The notes: generated from the sequence alone by a model not told the origin. A DNA stretch of 26,935 nucleotides from Zygnema cylindricum (GCA_037447655.1 JBBHKE010000860.1:1-26935), one strand, 5' to 3'; positions 18,176 to 26,809 are shown, counted from the first letter of the stretch. Program-made: numbers and translations.

Positions 18176-18352
18176 ATGGCGGCAATCGTATCCACCGATT
18201 TATTTGCGGCGATTTCGATTTTCTTCGTTTTAGGGTTTGTTTCTCGCGCTTCCACCGCAGAAGGTTCTGACGTCATCTATGACGGCCTTGACACAGGAAT
18301 GACGGAGCATCTCCTCCATGTATTTCCTTTATCTTTCTCAGGCCTAGAGGAT
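18176..18352 (+). CDS. Unrecognised secreted protein (possibly glycosyltransferase-like), exon 1 with signal peptide
   Basis: The ATG at 18176 (context AATCCATGGCG) opens 59 codons ending at a donor GAT/GTAAAAGA (18353). The peptide starts MAAIVSTDLF followed by a hydrophobic core (AAISIFFVLGFV) and an AxA-like cleavage region (RASTA before EGSD), a clear secretory or type II anchor signal. The exon is in phase 0 with the candidate exon at 20161. I cannot name the family. Similarity of the later exons to fucosyltransferase-like proteins of algae and bryophytes is an impression only. The gene would then act in the Golgi or outside the cell. Confidence 0.55.
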
Positions 18353-20160
18353 GTAAAAGAAAAATGAAGGGTTTTTTAGTAAACCAGGGTTTAAAAGTAG
18401 ATATAAAATATTAAATGGCGAATATACACATATTTTTTTGGTGTGAGTGTTCGATCCATGTGTTGTTTACAAACTAAAATCCGAAAGGGTTTAGGGTTTG
18501 TATTATGTTTCCATGTGAACTGTTTTAGTATTTAGTTTATGCATCGTTACTGTTGTCATGAAGGATTTTAAAATCGAAGTCTTTTCTTTATTGAATCAAA
18601 GAATGAAGGGTGCAAAAACGCTAAAGCGAAGCTGTATTGAGGTGGGTAAATAAATAAATATTGATGTGTTTTAGAAGATAGATGAGCCAATGTTATAAAT
18701 GGCAAATGTCAATTGGGTATGTGAATTATGAAATGTTAAATGTCACATTTTCAAAGTTCAAATTTCTAATGTCCAATGTCCAATGCCAAATGAAATGCCG
18801 AATATCAATTGTCCTATGTCAAATGTCAAGTGCTAAATGTGTAATGTCCAATGTCTCTAATGTTCAAACAATTGAATGTTGTCTTAGAAGTCAATTAAGC
18901 TTATGAGACAGGAAACAAGAATACAAGACTATCGTTTCAGTTAAGCCGTCAACATAGAAACTGTACGGATGTAAATGTACATGTTGGAGGTTTTTTATTC
19001 GAGGTTACCTTGTGACAACGTTCATTTTCATAATGTTCCTATGTTGAATGCCCAAAGGTCAACCCTCTTTGTTTGAGACTGAAAGTAAAACTTTTTCCCA
19101 TTTTTGTACTTGTCAACGTCGTCGTCATCAGCACCCTCAATTTCATGAAAAAGCAAAAAAAAGAGTATATATATATATATATATATATATATTTCCCTCA
19201 ATATCATGGAATTGATTGTCCACTACATGTCAATAGTGGGAATGTTTGGTATTAAATGTTATTCAAAAATTCTATAAGATACTAAAAGACCTTTCTCATA
19301 ATCGACCATAGTTCTTCAATGTGGCATGTTTGATATTGGTGTGGACTACAGTAATTGTCATTAAATTTTAAATGTTCAGAAAACGTGCTTGTATGTATCT
19401 CATTGACTTTGAGATACGCGTTTCAAATAGTGATAATCATTATTGGGTTATTTTGCTTGCCATACTTAGTGTAAAAATCCCTATAAATCCGAGCAAAGTT
19501 TCATTTAAATCATTATTCAAAATGAGAAATCGAGTGGTCTTTTTGTAACTTATGTTCCTATAGATGGGTGCTGAATTTCGAGAATTTCACAGAAGCAATA
19601 GTGATTCATTTGTACTTTTGGCATTATGATTTCAAAAGTTTGAAAGTGATTTGTACTTTCACTTCTACCTCATTTCTAATGTAGTAAAGCCACATGCACA
19701 CCAGAATTAATGTGGATCTTTAATGATACTTTTTCTTTTCTCGTTAGTTTTATGACTGCCCAAATGGGGAGATTAATGGCAATTAGGGCGACGGGAGAAA
19801 GGAGAGAAAAGGGAGGGAAAAAGGGGGAGAAGAAGGAAAAGGAGAGAAAATATAGGAGCAAGGAAAAAGGAGAGGGTGCAAAGCAAAGTGGGAGTGTGGG
19901 CTGGGAAAAAAGGGACTGATGGGGGTTGAGGGAGAGGAAAGATGAAGAGTGAAGAAGGAAATAGATTCAAAGAGAGGTGTATAAAACACTGGACAGAGAG
20001 AGGGAGAGGGAGAGGGTGAGGGAGGGGGAATGAGAGGGAACGAGAGAGAAGGAGGGAGGGAGACAGAGAGGGAGAGAAAGAGAGAGGGGGGGAGAGAAAA
20101 AACGATGTCTACCATGTCCATTTACTTACATCATTCCACATTATTTCCGATATGTGACAG
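18353..20160 (+). other. Intron 1 of the plus-strand gene, with several simple repeats
   Basis: GTAAAAG donor; acceptor GATATGTGACAG. Contents: an AAATGTC-type degenerate heptamer array at about 18690-18880, a (TA)n run at 19165-19191, and a purine-rich tract with GGGAGA/GAGAGG units at 19790-20101. No coding exon was convincing on either strand, so unseen small exons cannot be excluded. Confidence 0.5.
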
Positions 20161-20379
20161 ATGTGGAGAGTGATGTACGGTTTGGACACCGAAAATTCTC
20201 TCCCTCCTATGGTTGTAAAACAACCAGAAGAAGCGAGTTTTCGTATTCCTCTTGCACCCCATTTGGAACCTTGTGTCGCTCGAGAGGAAAAACATATGGA
20301 GGAAGAGAGGAGAGGGAGCGATGGGTCATTGCCAAAATGGGCGGTTTTGAAGGAAGGAGCTGTACCAAGTACTCCATGG
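20161..20379 (+). CDS. Unrecognised secreted protein, candidate exon 2
   Basis: 73 codons between acceptor ATGTGACAG and donor CCATGG/GTAAAAGA, phase 0 on both sides. It reads MWRVMYGLDTENSLPPMVV ... IPLAPHLEPCVAREEK ... LPKWAVLKEGAVPSTPW. Composition is ordinary protein-like (Trp, Pro, Cys present), unlike the purine-tract translations around it. It may be a stem region between the signal anchor and the domain in exons 3-4. No family was recognised. The donor resembles that of exon 1 and is followed at once by a G-quadruplex-type tract. Confidence 0.5.
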
Positions 20380-20391
20380 GTAAAAGAATGG

Positions 20392-20465
20392 AGAGGGAGG
20401 GAGGGAGGGTTGGAGGGGGAGAGGGAGGGTTGGAGGGGGAGAGGGAGGGTTGGAGGGAGGGGGAC
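20392..20465 (+). repeat. G-rich minisatellite (22-bp unit, three copies) with G-quadruplex motif
   Basis: Units of the form GAGGGAGGGTTGGAGGGGGA recur three times. Positions 20395-20409 read GGGAGGGAGGGAGGG, four G-triplets with one-base loops, a canonical quadruplex motif on the sense strand. It lies 13 bases after the predicted exon 2 donor. Confidence 0.85.
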
Positions 20466-21657
20466 CTTGATTTTTAATCTTAACCTTAACAAAGCCTCGT
20501 GAATTATAACCTAACGTCGGTATTAAACTCATCCTTTTTAACATAAACTTTAACCTCTTGTTATTAAACTTAAGTTTAACCTCAACTTTTAACCCTTAAA
20601 TTGACCTTAACTTTCATTTTTAGGGTTTTTAGCTTTAACTTCAAAACTCATAGTCACCACATTCATTTTAAGAATATTCGGCAAAGGCCAAATCCAGGTT
20701 AGTATCTCATATTCTCATTTTCTCATAAAAATTGTGACCTTAAAACTAAAAAGACAAGACGTAAACTTGCAAGACTGTAATTTTTCACCATAAACGTATT
20801 TTGCATTAGAAACTTGTTTTACAGCCTCTAAAGTTGACTAGTTAAACAAAAGAAGGCTTATTTCCCTCCAAACTAAACCTTAAAACGCCGAATCAATTTT
20901 CGCCATTTGAGAAGAATATTCTGACGTGTGTGAATATTCAAAATGTTTTTAAAAAAAACCGCCTTCTGGTAGGCTTTAACTTCTTTGATTTATCCACTTC
21001 GCTTTTATCTTCATTTTAGCCTCTTCTTTTTATCCTCTTCTTTTTATCCTCTTCTTTTTAACCCCTTCTTTTTAATCTCGTCTTTTTATGCTCTTCTTTT
21101 TATCCTCTTCTTTTTATCTTCTCCATTTTAACCTCCTCATTTTAACTCTTAAGTTTACTTGATTTAATTTTAACACACCAAATCGTAACTTACCCCTTGT
21201 TATAGGAGAGCTTAAGGGAGATGATTTAGTTTTTCTGATTTCATTTTATTTTTCTTTTCTGAATGGTTTTTTAAAAAATGTTTTTCATGGTTTTTTCAGA
21301 TTTAGGGTTCAGTCCTGAAAAGAAATTTTTTTGGAAGGTGCCAATCACAGGCCGTTGCATTGATTTAAAAAAAAATAATTGAACCTATTGTTTTTTATTT
21401 TTTTTTATCAATCTTAAAGTTTAGGATAACAAAATTAACAATAAAAACTGTTGACAAAGTACTTCCCAACCAGTTTGAATATTTTAGGGTTTCTCTGGTC
21501 ATTTACAGGAAGCGTTTCTGGGATTCCAAAATCAATCTTAAAATTAAAATCTTATATTAAAATCCTAAAATTAAAAGCTTAAAATTTTAGAAAGTTCAAC
21601 CTCCAAAGTCTTTGGTGTTATTTGCTTTTTTTTTGCTTTTTTTTCTTAAGATTTTCA

Positions 21658-22013
21658 CCTAAAAATGTCTCTTTTTCTCAGACCCTTTGGTGTTTTTTCT
21701 TTTTTTGGAAAGATAGAGGTTCATTTCTCAGATTCTTTGTTTTTTTTTTTCTGATTTTTTTGTGTTAGGATATCCGCCCAAAAATGTCTCATTTATTCAG
21801 ATTCTTTGGTTATTTTTTGCTGTATTTAATTTTTTCTAAAATTTCTACCCAAAAATGTCTCATTTTCTCAGATTCTTTTTTTTTTTTTTTGCTTTTTTTT
21901 TTTTTTTCTTTTTTTTTTCATTTTTTCCAGCCTCTTTTGTTATTTTTGTTTTTTTTTGTTTTTTTTTTTTTTTTTATATAAACATTTTACCCAAAAATGT
22001 GTCATTTTTTCAG
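21658..22013 (+). repeat. Tandem block carrying repeated splice-acceptor-like sequences
   Basis: CCAAAAATGTCTCATTT- followed by a T-rich run and TCAGATTCTTTGG is found at about 21658, 21779, 21849 and, ending in the real acceptor, 21989. A partial copy lies at about 21721. Spacing is about 65-70 bp or multiples. Every copy keeps pyrimidine tract plus CAG. Confidence 0.75.
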
Positions 22014-22263
22014 ATACAAGGAGCTGAAAACGACAATCTCCCCTTAACTCATAGAGCCCAAAGGGATATTTGGGTTCATCAATTTCCGGAAAATTGTAAG
22101 GATCCCAACATTCGATTTGTTTATTCGGAATGGAAAACAATTTATCGTCACGGATTGGGATCTCAGCTTCATTTGATGACAAAAATCCTCACCATCGCTA
22201 TGAATCACAATCGAATTTTGGTTCCTTTTGTTTTCGACCGAGCCAATCACGAAGGGTGTCAAG
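22014..22263 (+). CDS. Unrecognised secreted protein, exon 3 (GLGSQLH motif)
   Basis: It follows acceptor TTTTTTCAG and ends at CAAG/GTACTT, leaving phase 1. It encodes IQGAENDNLPLTHRAQRDIW, then NCKDPNIRFVYSEW and RHGLGSQLHLMTKILTIAMN, then NRILVPFVFDRANHEGCQ. The G-x-G-S-Q-L-H ... A-x-x-x-N-R-I-L-V arrangement looks like the N-terminal nucleotide-sugar-binding segment of fucosyltransferase-like glycosyltransferases (G-x-G ... R-x-L-V pattern). This is a pattern judgement, not a search result. Cysteines suggest an extracytoplasmic fold. The poly-Phe leader that could be read upstream is intron. Confidence 0.7.
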
Positions 22264-22896
22264 GTACTTTTTTCTTTTTTTCCCCTAAAAGTTTTTTTTT
22301 TCCCAAAAGTTTATTTTTTTCCCTAAAAGTTTTTCTTTTTTCCCCTAAAAGTTTTTTTTGTCCCTATTTTTTTTTTCCTCCTAAATGGTTTTTCCTAAAA
22401 AGTTTATTTTTTTTCGACAAAGTTTTACTTTTTTTCAAAAAACTTACAGTTCTTTTCTTAAAATTTTACCATAGAAAACCAGTGGAAGGGAAGTGAATAG
22501 CGTAAGTTTGAAGGATGTCAATTTTATGTTTTTAAGTTTATAGAAAATGAACGAAAGGTTCTTCTAATTTGCAAATTATGATTCTTCAAACCTCTTTTTG
22601 AACCTCAAAACCTTTTTTTTAATCTCAAACCTCTTTCTTTTACCTCATAACGTCTCTTTTTAACCTTGAAACCTCTTCTTTTTTAACCTCAAAACCTCTT
22701 TCTTTTACCTCAAAACTCTTCTCTTTTTTTTATCCCAAAACCTCTTTTACCTCAAGGCCTCTTTTCTTACTTCAAAACCTTTTTTTTTACTTTTCCCTCG
22801 AACTTCTCTATTACCTCCACAAAATCCTCTCTTTCTTTTTCTTTTTTTTTGTTTGTTTCGTTGTTTTTTTGGTTGTTTTCTTCCCCTTTTTTCTAG
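22264..22896 (+). other. Intron 3 of the plus-strand gene, two pyrimidine-rich arrays
   Basis: GTACTT donor and TTTTTTCTAG acceptor. The first half is built of TTTTTCCCCTAAAAGTTT units (22270-22440). The second half is built of ACCTCAAAACCTCTTT units (22577-22810). Both are T/C-rich on the sense strand. Confidence 0.75.
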
Positions 22897-23149
22897 GCGA
22901 AAAACGAGGCTCGCTGGACTGTTATTTTTTTCCGCTCACCAACCCCGAATGCAAAAAACGGGCAGATAAAATTTTAGAAGAAGAGAGAGAAAAAAATTCT
23001 TTTTGTACAAGGAAACTCGGCTTCAAACAAGACGAGTGGCCGACTCCAACGGAAACAGAAAACTGTCTACGTGACGAAACTGTTCCGTTGGTCTATTTGG
23101 GAGACTGGCAAAGTACACTGGAGTTGGAAAATGAGGCGCCACAAAGGAG
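22897..23149 (+). CDS. Unrecognised secreted protein, exon 4 (partial gene)
   Basis: Joined to exon 3 across phase 1 it reads GCQ/GEKRGSLDCYFFPLTNPEC, then CTRKLGFKQDEWPTPTETEN and LRDETVPLVYLGDWQSTLEL. The cysteine-flanked DCYFFPLTNPEC stretch continues the fold of exon 3. The 3' border is uncertain. A donor GAG/GTGGGA at 23150 is plausible; otherwise the frame runs on through a GGGAA tract as a Lys/Glu-rich tail to a stop at 23322-23324. A catalytic C-terminal half, expected if this is a glycosyltransferase, is not seen downstream, where the opposite-strand kinase begins. Confidence 0.65.
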
Positions 23150-23215
23150 GTGGGAAGGGAAGGGAAGGGAAGGGAAGGGAGGGGAAGAGAAGGGAAGGGA
23201 AAGGGATTGGAAGGA
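23150..23215 (+). repeat. GGGAA repeat with G-quadruplex potential
   Basis: Consecutive GGGAA units (GGGAAGGGAAGGGAAGGG) give at least four G-triplets with two-base loops on the sense strand of the plus gene, directly at the putative exon 4 donor. Confidence 0.85.
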
Positions 23216-23389
23216 AAGATTAGAAAAGGAACAAAATAAAAGAAACAAAACAAAACAAAAAAATACAAAAGGAAAGAATAGAAACAAAGTCAGTGCTCGA
23301 AGTAAAGGAAAAAATGCGTTTTAGTTGATTATAGTTTCAGATGGTAATTTCAAGCAGGTCCATTAACAAAAAAGGATATTATACTTTAC

Positions 23390-23525
23390 CTTCGTCAGGA
23401 CGCAACATTTTCTTGAGACTACCATTCACCATGAACTCGTAAATCAAAATTTGTTCATTTTTTCGGTCACAGAATCCCAGAAGCTTCACAATATTGCTAT
23501 GGTTCATTCTCGAGATCAAAGACAC
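23390..23525 (-). CDS. Receptor-like kinase, exon with helix C to hinge region
   Basis: Between acceptor TTTTTTCAG (23526-23528) and donor GAAG/GTAAAG (23388-23389) the minus strand encodes VSLISRMNHSNIVKLLGFCD and NEQILIYEFMVNGSLKKMLR. These are the helix C end, beta-4, beta-5 and hinge of plant receptor-like kinases (typical H-x-N-I/L-V-x-L-L-G-F-C and Y-E-F/Y-M-x-N-G-S-L). It joins in phase 0 to the exon at 23884-24107, giving DFEQE/VSLISRM. The catalytic loop (HRD), DFG and activation segment should follow at lower coordinates but are not found before 18176. Confidence 0.88.
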
Positions 23526-23883
23526 CTGAAAAAATATCAAACCAAAACCAGCAAAAGTAGCACATAAATAACGTCCTTTTCCTTTTTTTTTTTTGTGAAT
23601 ACATCTGTGCGTGTGTGTATTACCTTTTCCGCTAGTTATCTGCAGCTTTATTTAAGATTTTATTTTGTCGATAAAAAAATTATTTTACAAAAATTAGTGT
23701 GGACACATCAACTATATAACATTGAAGATAGTGGATCCAAACTAAAGTATCCGTCGATTTCAGTATAAATCTAATTCTCGCTCTCTCTCCCTCCTTTCCC
23801 CGAACAAGCCAACCATCCTTTTCAAAAATATTTTTAGGAAACCAAATGAACACGAAAACAAAAGAATAAGACATGATCCCTAC

Positions 23884-24107
23884 CTCTTGCTCAAAGTCAC
23901 GGAGGCCTTTCAAAGAGATAGTTTTTGCCCTTTTGATGGCCCAAATTTCCCCATTAGGGGTTGTTCCCTTATAAACAAATCCGTATCCTCCAACACCGAG
24001 TAAATTATCCTCGTTAAAATTATTAGTCGCCTGTCGAATATCCAAAAGAGGAATTTGTTTCACAAAACCTTCTCCGACTTTGATTTGAAGTTCGCTCTCT
24101 CTTTCAC
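23884..24107 (-). CDS. Receptor-like kinase, exon with juxtamembrane and glycine-rich loop
   Basis: After acceptor TTACTGATTCAG (24108-24110) the minus strand reads ERESELQIKVGEGF, then IPLLDIRQATNNFNEDNLLG, VGGYGFVYKG, NGEIWAIKRAKTISLKGLRD and FEQE, ending at a donor GAG/GTAGGG. Visible landmarks are the D-I-R-x-A-T-N-N-F opening of the kinase domain, the glycine loop G-V-G-G-Y-G-F-V, the catalytic lysine in AIKRA, and the helix C glutamate at the exon end. GGYG-VYKG with AIKRA is most like the LRR-VIII-1 subfamily (Arabidopsis HPCA1 and At5g49770 relatives); that assignment is from memory. A membrane signalling Ser/Thr kinase is the expected role. Confidence 0.9.
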
Positions 24108-24936
24108 CTGAATCAGTAAAAAAGGACAAAAAAAGTCTTTGTTAGTAATTTGTAAGTTTTTTTTTTTTATTTATTTTCTTTAAGGAATGAATTTTAGTTT
24201 TTGAGAGATTATTTTAAAAGTACTGGGAGAGTTTGCTTGCCCAGTTTGAATTTTTATAAGTGAAGAAAGGGACCAACAGATGGTTTTGTAAACAATGCGC
24301 ATGTCCTGTGAGAGAGGGAGTGGGTCTGCGAGAGGGAGAAAGTGAGGGAGAGGGTGAGTAAGAACGAGAGAGAGAGGAGGGAGAGGGAGAGGGAGACGGA
24401 GAGTGGGAGGGAGAGGGACAGGGATACGGAGAGGAGGGAAGGAGGGAGAGGGCGAGTGGGAGGGCGGAGAGAGAGGGAGAGCGAAAGAGACGAAGAGAGA
24501 TCATGTATCCAGGGTTTATATTGAAATGAACTTTGTGAAGCAAATGTGGTTACGAAATACAAACTGAATAAACTGAGCACCTATAAGCAATAATTCACCA
24601 CTAAAATCATCTAATAATTATCTAATAAAATCAAAAATTTGCCCAACTATATAACCTTATAATAGTTTAGCGAAACTGTTCTATATAATCTGATCAAAAT
24701 TTGCTTGATTATTCAATAAAGTCAATATTTTCTCAGCAATCAAATCTCAGCTAAACTATCTAAATGAAAACATTTATGATTCGTTTAGTATTTAATTTAT
24801 TATAAGATTCAGCTGGTTATCTAAACAAAAACATCAAAGAACTGTTCAATCAAATAGAGATTGCTAACAAAAATTTGCGGATCAACTGCGGAAAAAGATA
24901 AAAAGGCTACGTTTGAAAACAAAAAAAGTTACTTAC
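24108..24936 (-). other. Intron of the receptor kinase gene with a long GA/TC-rich tract
   Basis: GTAAGT donor and TGATTCAG acceptor on the minus strand. Positions 24310-24500 are a purine-rich tract on the plus strand (GGGAGA and GAGAGAG units), including a run of G-triplets at about 24406-24425 with quadruplex potential. Long translated frames here are low-complexity shadows. Confidence 0.75.
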
Positions 24937-25032
24937 GATAACAAAATAAGTACAAAATTAACAGAAGAGTTGTAAGAAAAAATGCTCCCGAAACAACAAC
25001 GACAATTACCACAATTATCCATGTTTTCAAGC
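24937..25032 (-). CDS. Receptor-like kinase, transmembrane exon
   Basis: Bounded by acceptor TTTAACAG (25033-25035) and donor TTATC/GTAAGT (24935-24936). It encodes LKTWIIVVIVVVVSG and AFFLTTLLLILYLFCY, a single strongly hydrophobic membrane span. The last base plus GT of the next exon completes an Arg codon, so the frame continues as CY-R-ERESELQ, a basic/charged cytosolic side as expected for a type I receptor. The extracellular domain exons would lie above 25032. None is recognisable up to the window end, so the ligand-binding class cannot be read. Confidence 0.85.
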
Positions 25033-25770
25033 CTGTTAAATACAAATTGGAAAGTGAACGGCAAAAAGAAACGATTTAGAAGCTATAATGTTCCAAAAAC
25101 ATAAAATAGGGAAGATGTATTATAACTCTTCAGAGTTAAAAGAAAACAAACTAACGATAAAAATTCTTAGAATGATTAAAGCACACACAATGATTAAAAC
25201 ACTCTCTCAAAAGCATTCCAAAAGGTTGCTCATACGACCCATGTCAATTTTTTTTTTCTCTTTTTAAATCTTGCATTGCAGGTGGGTTCTACTCAAAAGA
25301 AAAACTTAACTTTGAGGCACAAGTTTTCTGAATTCTTAGAGAGTAGAGACCTTCCTTCTGGCTTGTTGTTGTAATGAAAGTGAGAAAGAGGGGGACAGGG
25401 AGAGGGAGATGGAGACGGAGACAAAGAGAGGGAGCGAGAGTAGGAAAGAGGGGGGTCGAGAGGAAGAGGGAGAGTGAGAGAGGGAGAGAGAGAGAGAGAA
25501 ATTATGTGCAGCGTCGAACTTGGCGCGCATACAGGCCAGGTGTACGGACACTCAGAAAGTCCGAAACCACGCCGTACGGAAACGACAATATCGTTCCGTA
25601 CATTCGGGAAACTTCCACGTCATCCTAATCGTACAGTATGTTGGGGGAACAGATTTATGCACGACGCATAAAACGACAAAATAGCACCTGGAAATTGTCG
25701 TCTAGCGGACGCTCCGAATGTCAGAAAGTCCTTCTCCGCTGTACTTTTCAACGATCTTCGTACGGATATA
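25033..25770. other. Upstream intron or flank of the receptor kinase, with GA-rich tract
   Basis: AT-rich to about 25370, then a GAGAGGGAGA-type tract at 25379-25500 ending in (GA)n. A mixed stretch with several GTAC and CCGTACGGAA motifs (25505-25740) resembles the GTAC-rich repeats at 11690-17145. No exon was recognised. Confidence 0.45.
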
Positions 25771-26070
25771 GTACACCGCGAATCGTTATTAGTGTCGAAT
25801 TTTAAATAGTGTTGAAGAAAATTTACCGTAATTGATGCTAATTAAGAATTTGAAATTTTTCAAAAAAAAGGTGTATTCTAATTTCGGCGTTTATGCTAAT
25901 TTGGGAACAGCAAAAATGGAAAATTCACCGTACGACTATATACATTAATATATGTATCCTTAATTAACTTCAAGGAAAAATTAAAATCATGTATCCTATT
26001 TGAGGAAAAAAATCAAAATTTTAAGAACCCAAATTAGTGACCTTGACACTAATAACGATTCGCGGTGTAC
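25771..26070. mobile_element. Short terminal-inverted-repeat element (MITE-like), 300 bp, best preserved copy
   Basis: GTACACCGCGAATCGTTATT plus AGTGTC at 25771-25796 is repeated exactly inverted at 26045-26070, a perfect 26-bp terminal repeat including the TA next to CACCG. The interior is AT-rich with TGCTAATT motifs and no reading frame. A transposase from elsewhere would be required. Confidence 0.85.
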
Positions 26071-26370
26071 TTTTTGCAGTTTAGTACCAATTTCGTACCT
26101 GTCTGGATTTTATTTTTAAGTTTGAAAAAACTAAAAAAAAAAAAAAAAAATCGCTATAAAAAAAAATTGCCACAGAGTACAGCACAACACAATACAATGG
26201 ATTGTGATTAGATAGTGTTGACACAAAATCAGAGCACTGTAATCTACATTGGTGTTCGCACGGAAAGCACTAAAAAAATCATTCACACTATTCATATTGT
26301 ACCAATATATTTTGATGGTCCACGTTAAGTTGAATACTTTACACTAATTTAGTATCAGTACAGTACAGAC
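26071..26370. other. AT-rich spacer, nothing recognised
   Basis: Contains an A-run (26132-26150) and ACAGTACAGAC before the next element. No gene or repeat unit was identified. Confidence 0.4.
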
Positions 26371-26586
26371 TACACCGCCAATCGCTATTAGCGTCAAGGA
26401 ATAAATAGCGTAAAAGAAAAATTAGCGTTATTAACGCTAATTGGGAATTTCAAACTTTTAGGGTAAATCATTTACTCTAATTAGAAATTAGGGTTTTTTT
26501 TTAAATAGTATGGATAATTCTATTTGAGAAAAAAAAATAGGGGGCACAGAATTAGCGTTATCGACGCTTATAGCGATGGCGGTGTA
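26371..26586. mobile_element. Short terminal-inverted-repeat element (MITE-like), 216 bp, diverged copy
   Basis: The left end TACACCGCCAATCGCTATTA with GCGTC (26371-26395) is matched inverted at 26563-26586 with one substitution and one missing base. Relative to 25771 both ends share the same changes (GCC for GCG, GCTATTAGCG for GTTATTAGTG). The two ends of this copy have therefore changed together, or it belongs to a distinct subfamily. Confidence 0.75.
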
Positions 26587-26809
26587 GTGCACTGCGTATC
26601 GCTTTTAGGGTTAATATTTTTTTGCCACTTAAAACGTTTTTTATCCGTACACCCTTGTCGAGTTGTCGGATTGTGGATCTGGCGGTGGCGATTGAAAGGT
26701 AAGATTCTCAGCTTTCGATTGGCGGTCTTAAATTGAAAATTGGACAAATGTGTACGGAGAAAAGATGTTTTCACTTTTCAGTGGCGAAAAAAGTATTAAC
26801 CCTAATAGC
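26587..26809. repeat. Dispersed repeat related to 8682-8860
   Basis: It starts GTGCACTGCG directly after the element end and shares with 8682-8860 a -CACTT-AAAAC- stretch, a GGACAA-TGTG core and a GAGAAAA...TGTTTT stretch. Open frames here (70 and 68 codons on opposite strands) are not convincing. Confidence 0.45.

Larger units (their letters stand above)
20380..22013 (+). other. Intron 2 of the plus-strand gene, composed of pyrimidine-rich tandem repeats
   Basis: Starts with a G-rich 22-bp minisatellite (20392-20465). Then come degenerate TTTAACCTC repeats (20480-20660), a CCTCTTCTTTTTAT 14-bp array (20020-offset region at 21020-21145), and a roughly 65-70-bp block repeated about five times (21658-22013). 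Each copy of that block contains CCAAAAATGT-TC and a TTTCTCAGA or TTTTCAGA sequence; the last is the actual acceptor used by exon 3. The plus (sense) strand is strongly T-rich. Confidence 0.6.

Noticed and set aside
19783-20121. Pro/Ser/Phe-rich minus-strand open frame
   Set aside because: Translation of a polypurine/polypyrimidine tract; no conserved residues.
21855-22013. Poly-Phe N-terminal extension of exon 3
   Set aside because: It is T-rich intron read through in frame; a clear acceptor at 22011-22013 marks the exon start.
21658-22013. CRISPR-like regular repeat array
   Set aside because: Repeats are imperfect, T-rich and 65-70 bp apart within a eukaryotic intron, with no cas genes; minisatellite with splice-site-like units.
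23150-23324. Lys/Glu-rich tail continuing exon 4
   Set aside because: It is the GGGAA and AAACAAAA repeat read in frame. It is kept only as an alternative gene end because a donor at 23150 is available.
24214-24580. Ser/Leu/Pro-rich open frames over the 24310-24500 tract
   Set aside because: Low-complexity translations of a CT repeat within the kinase intron.
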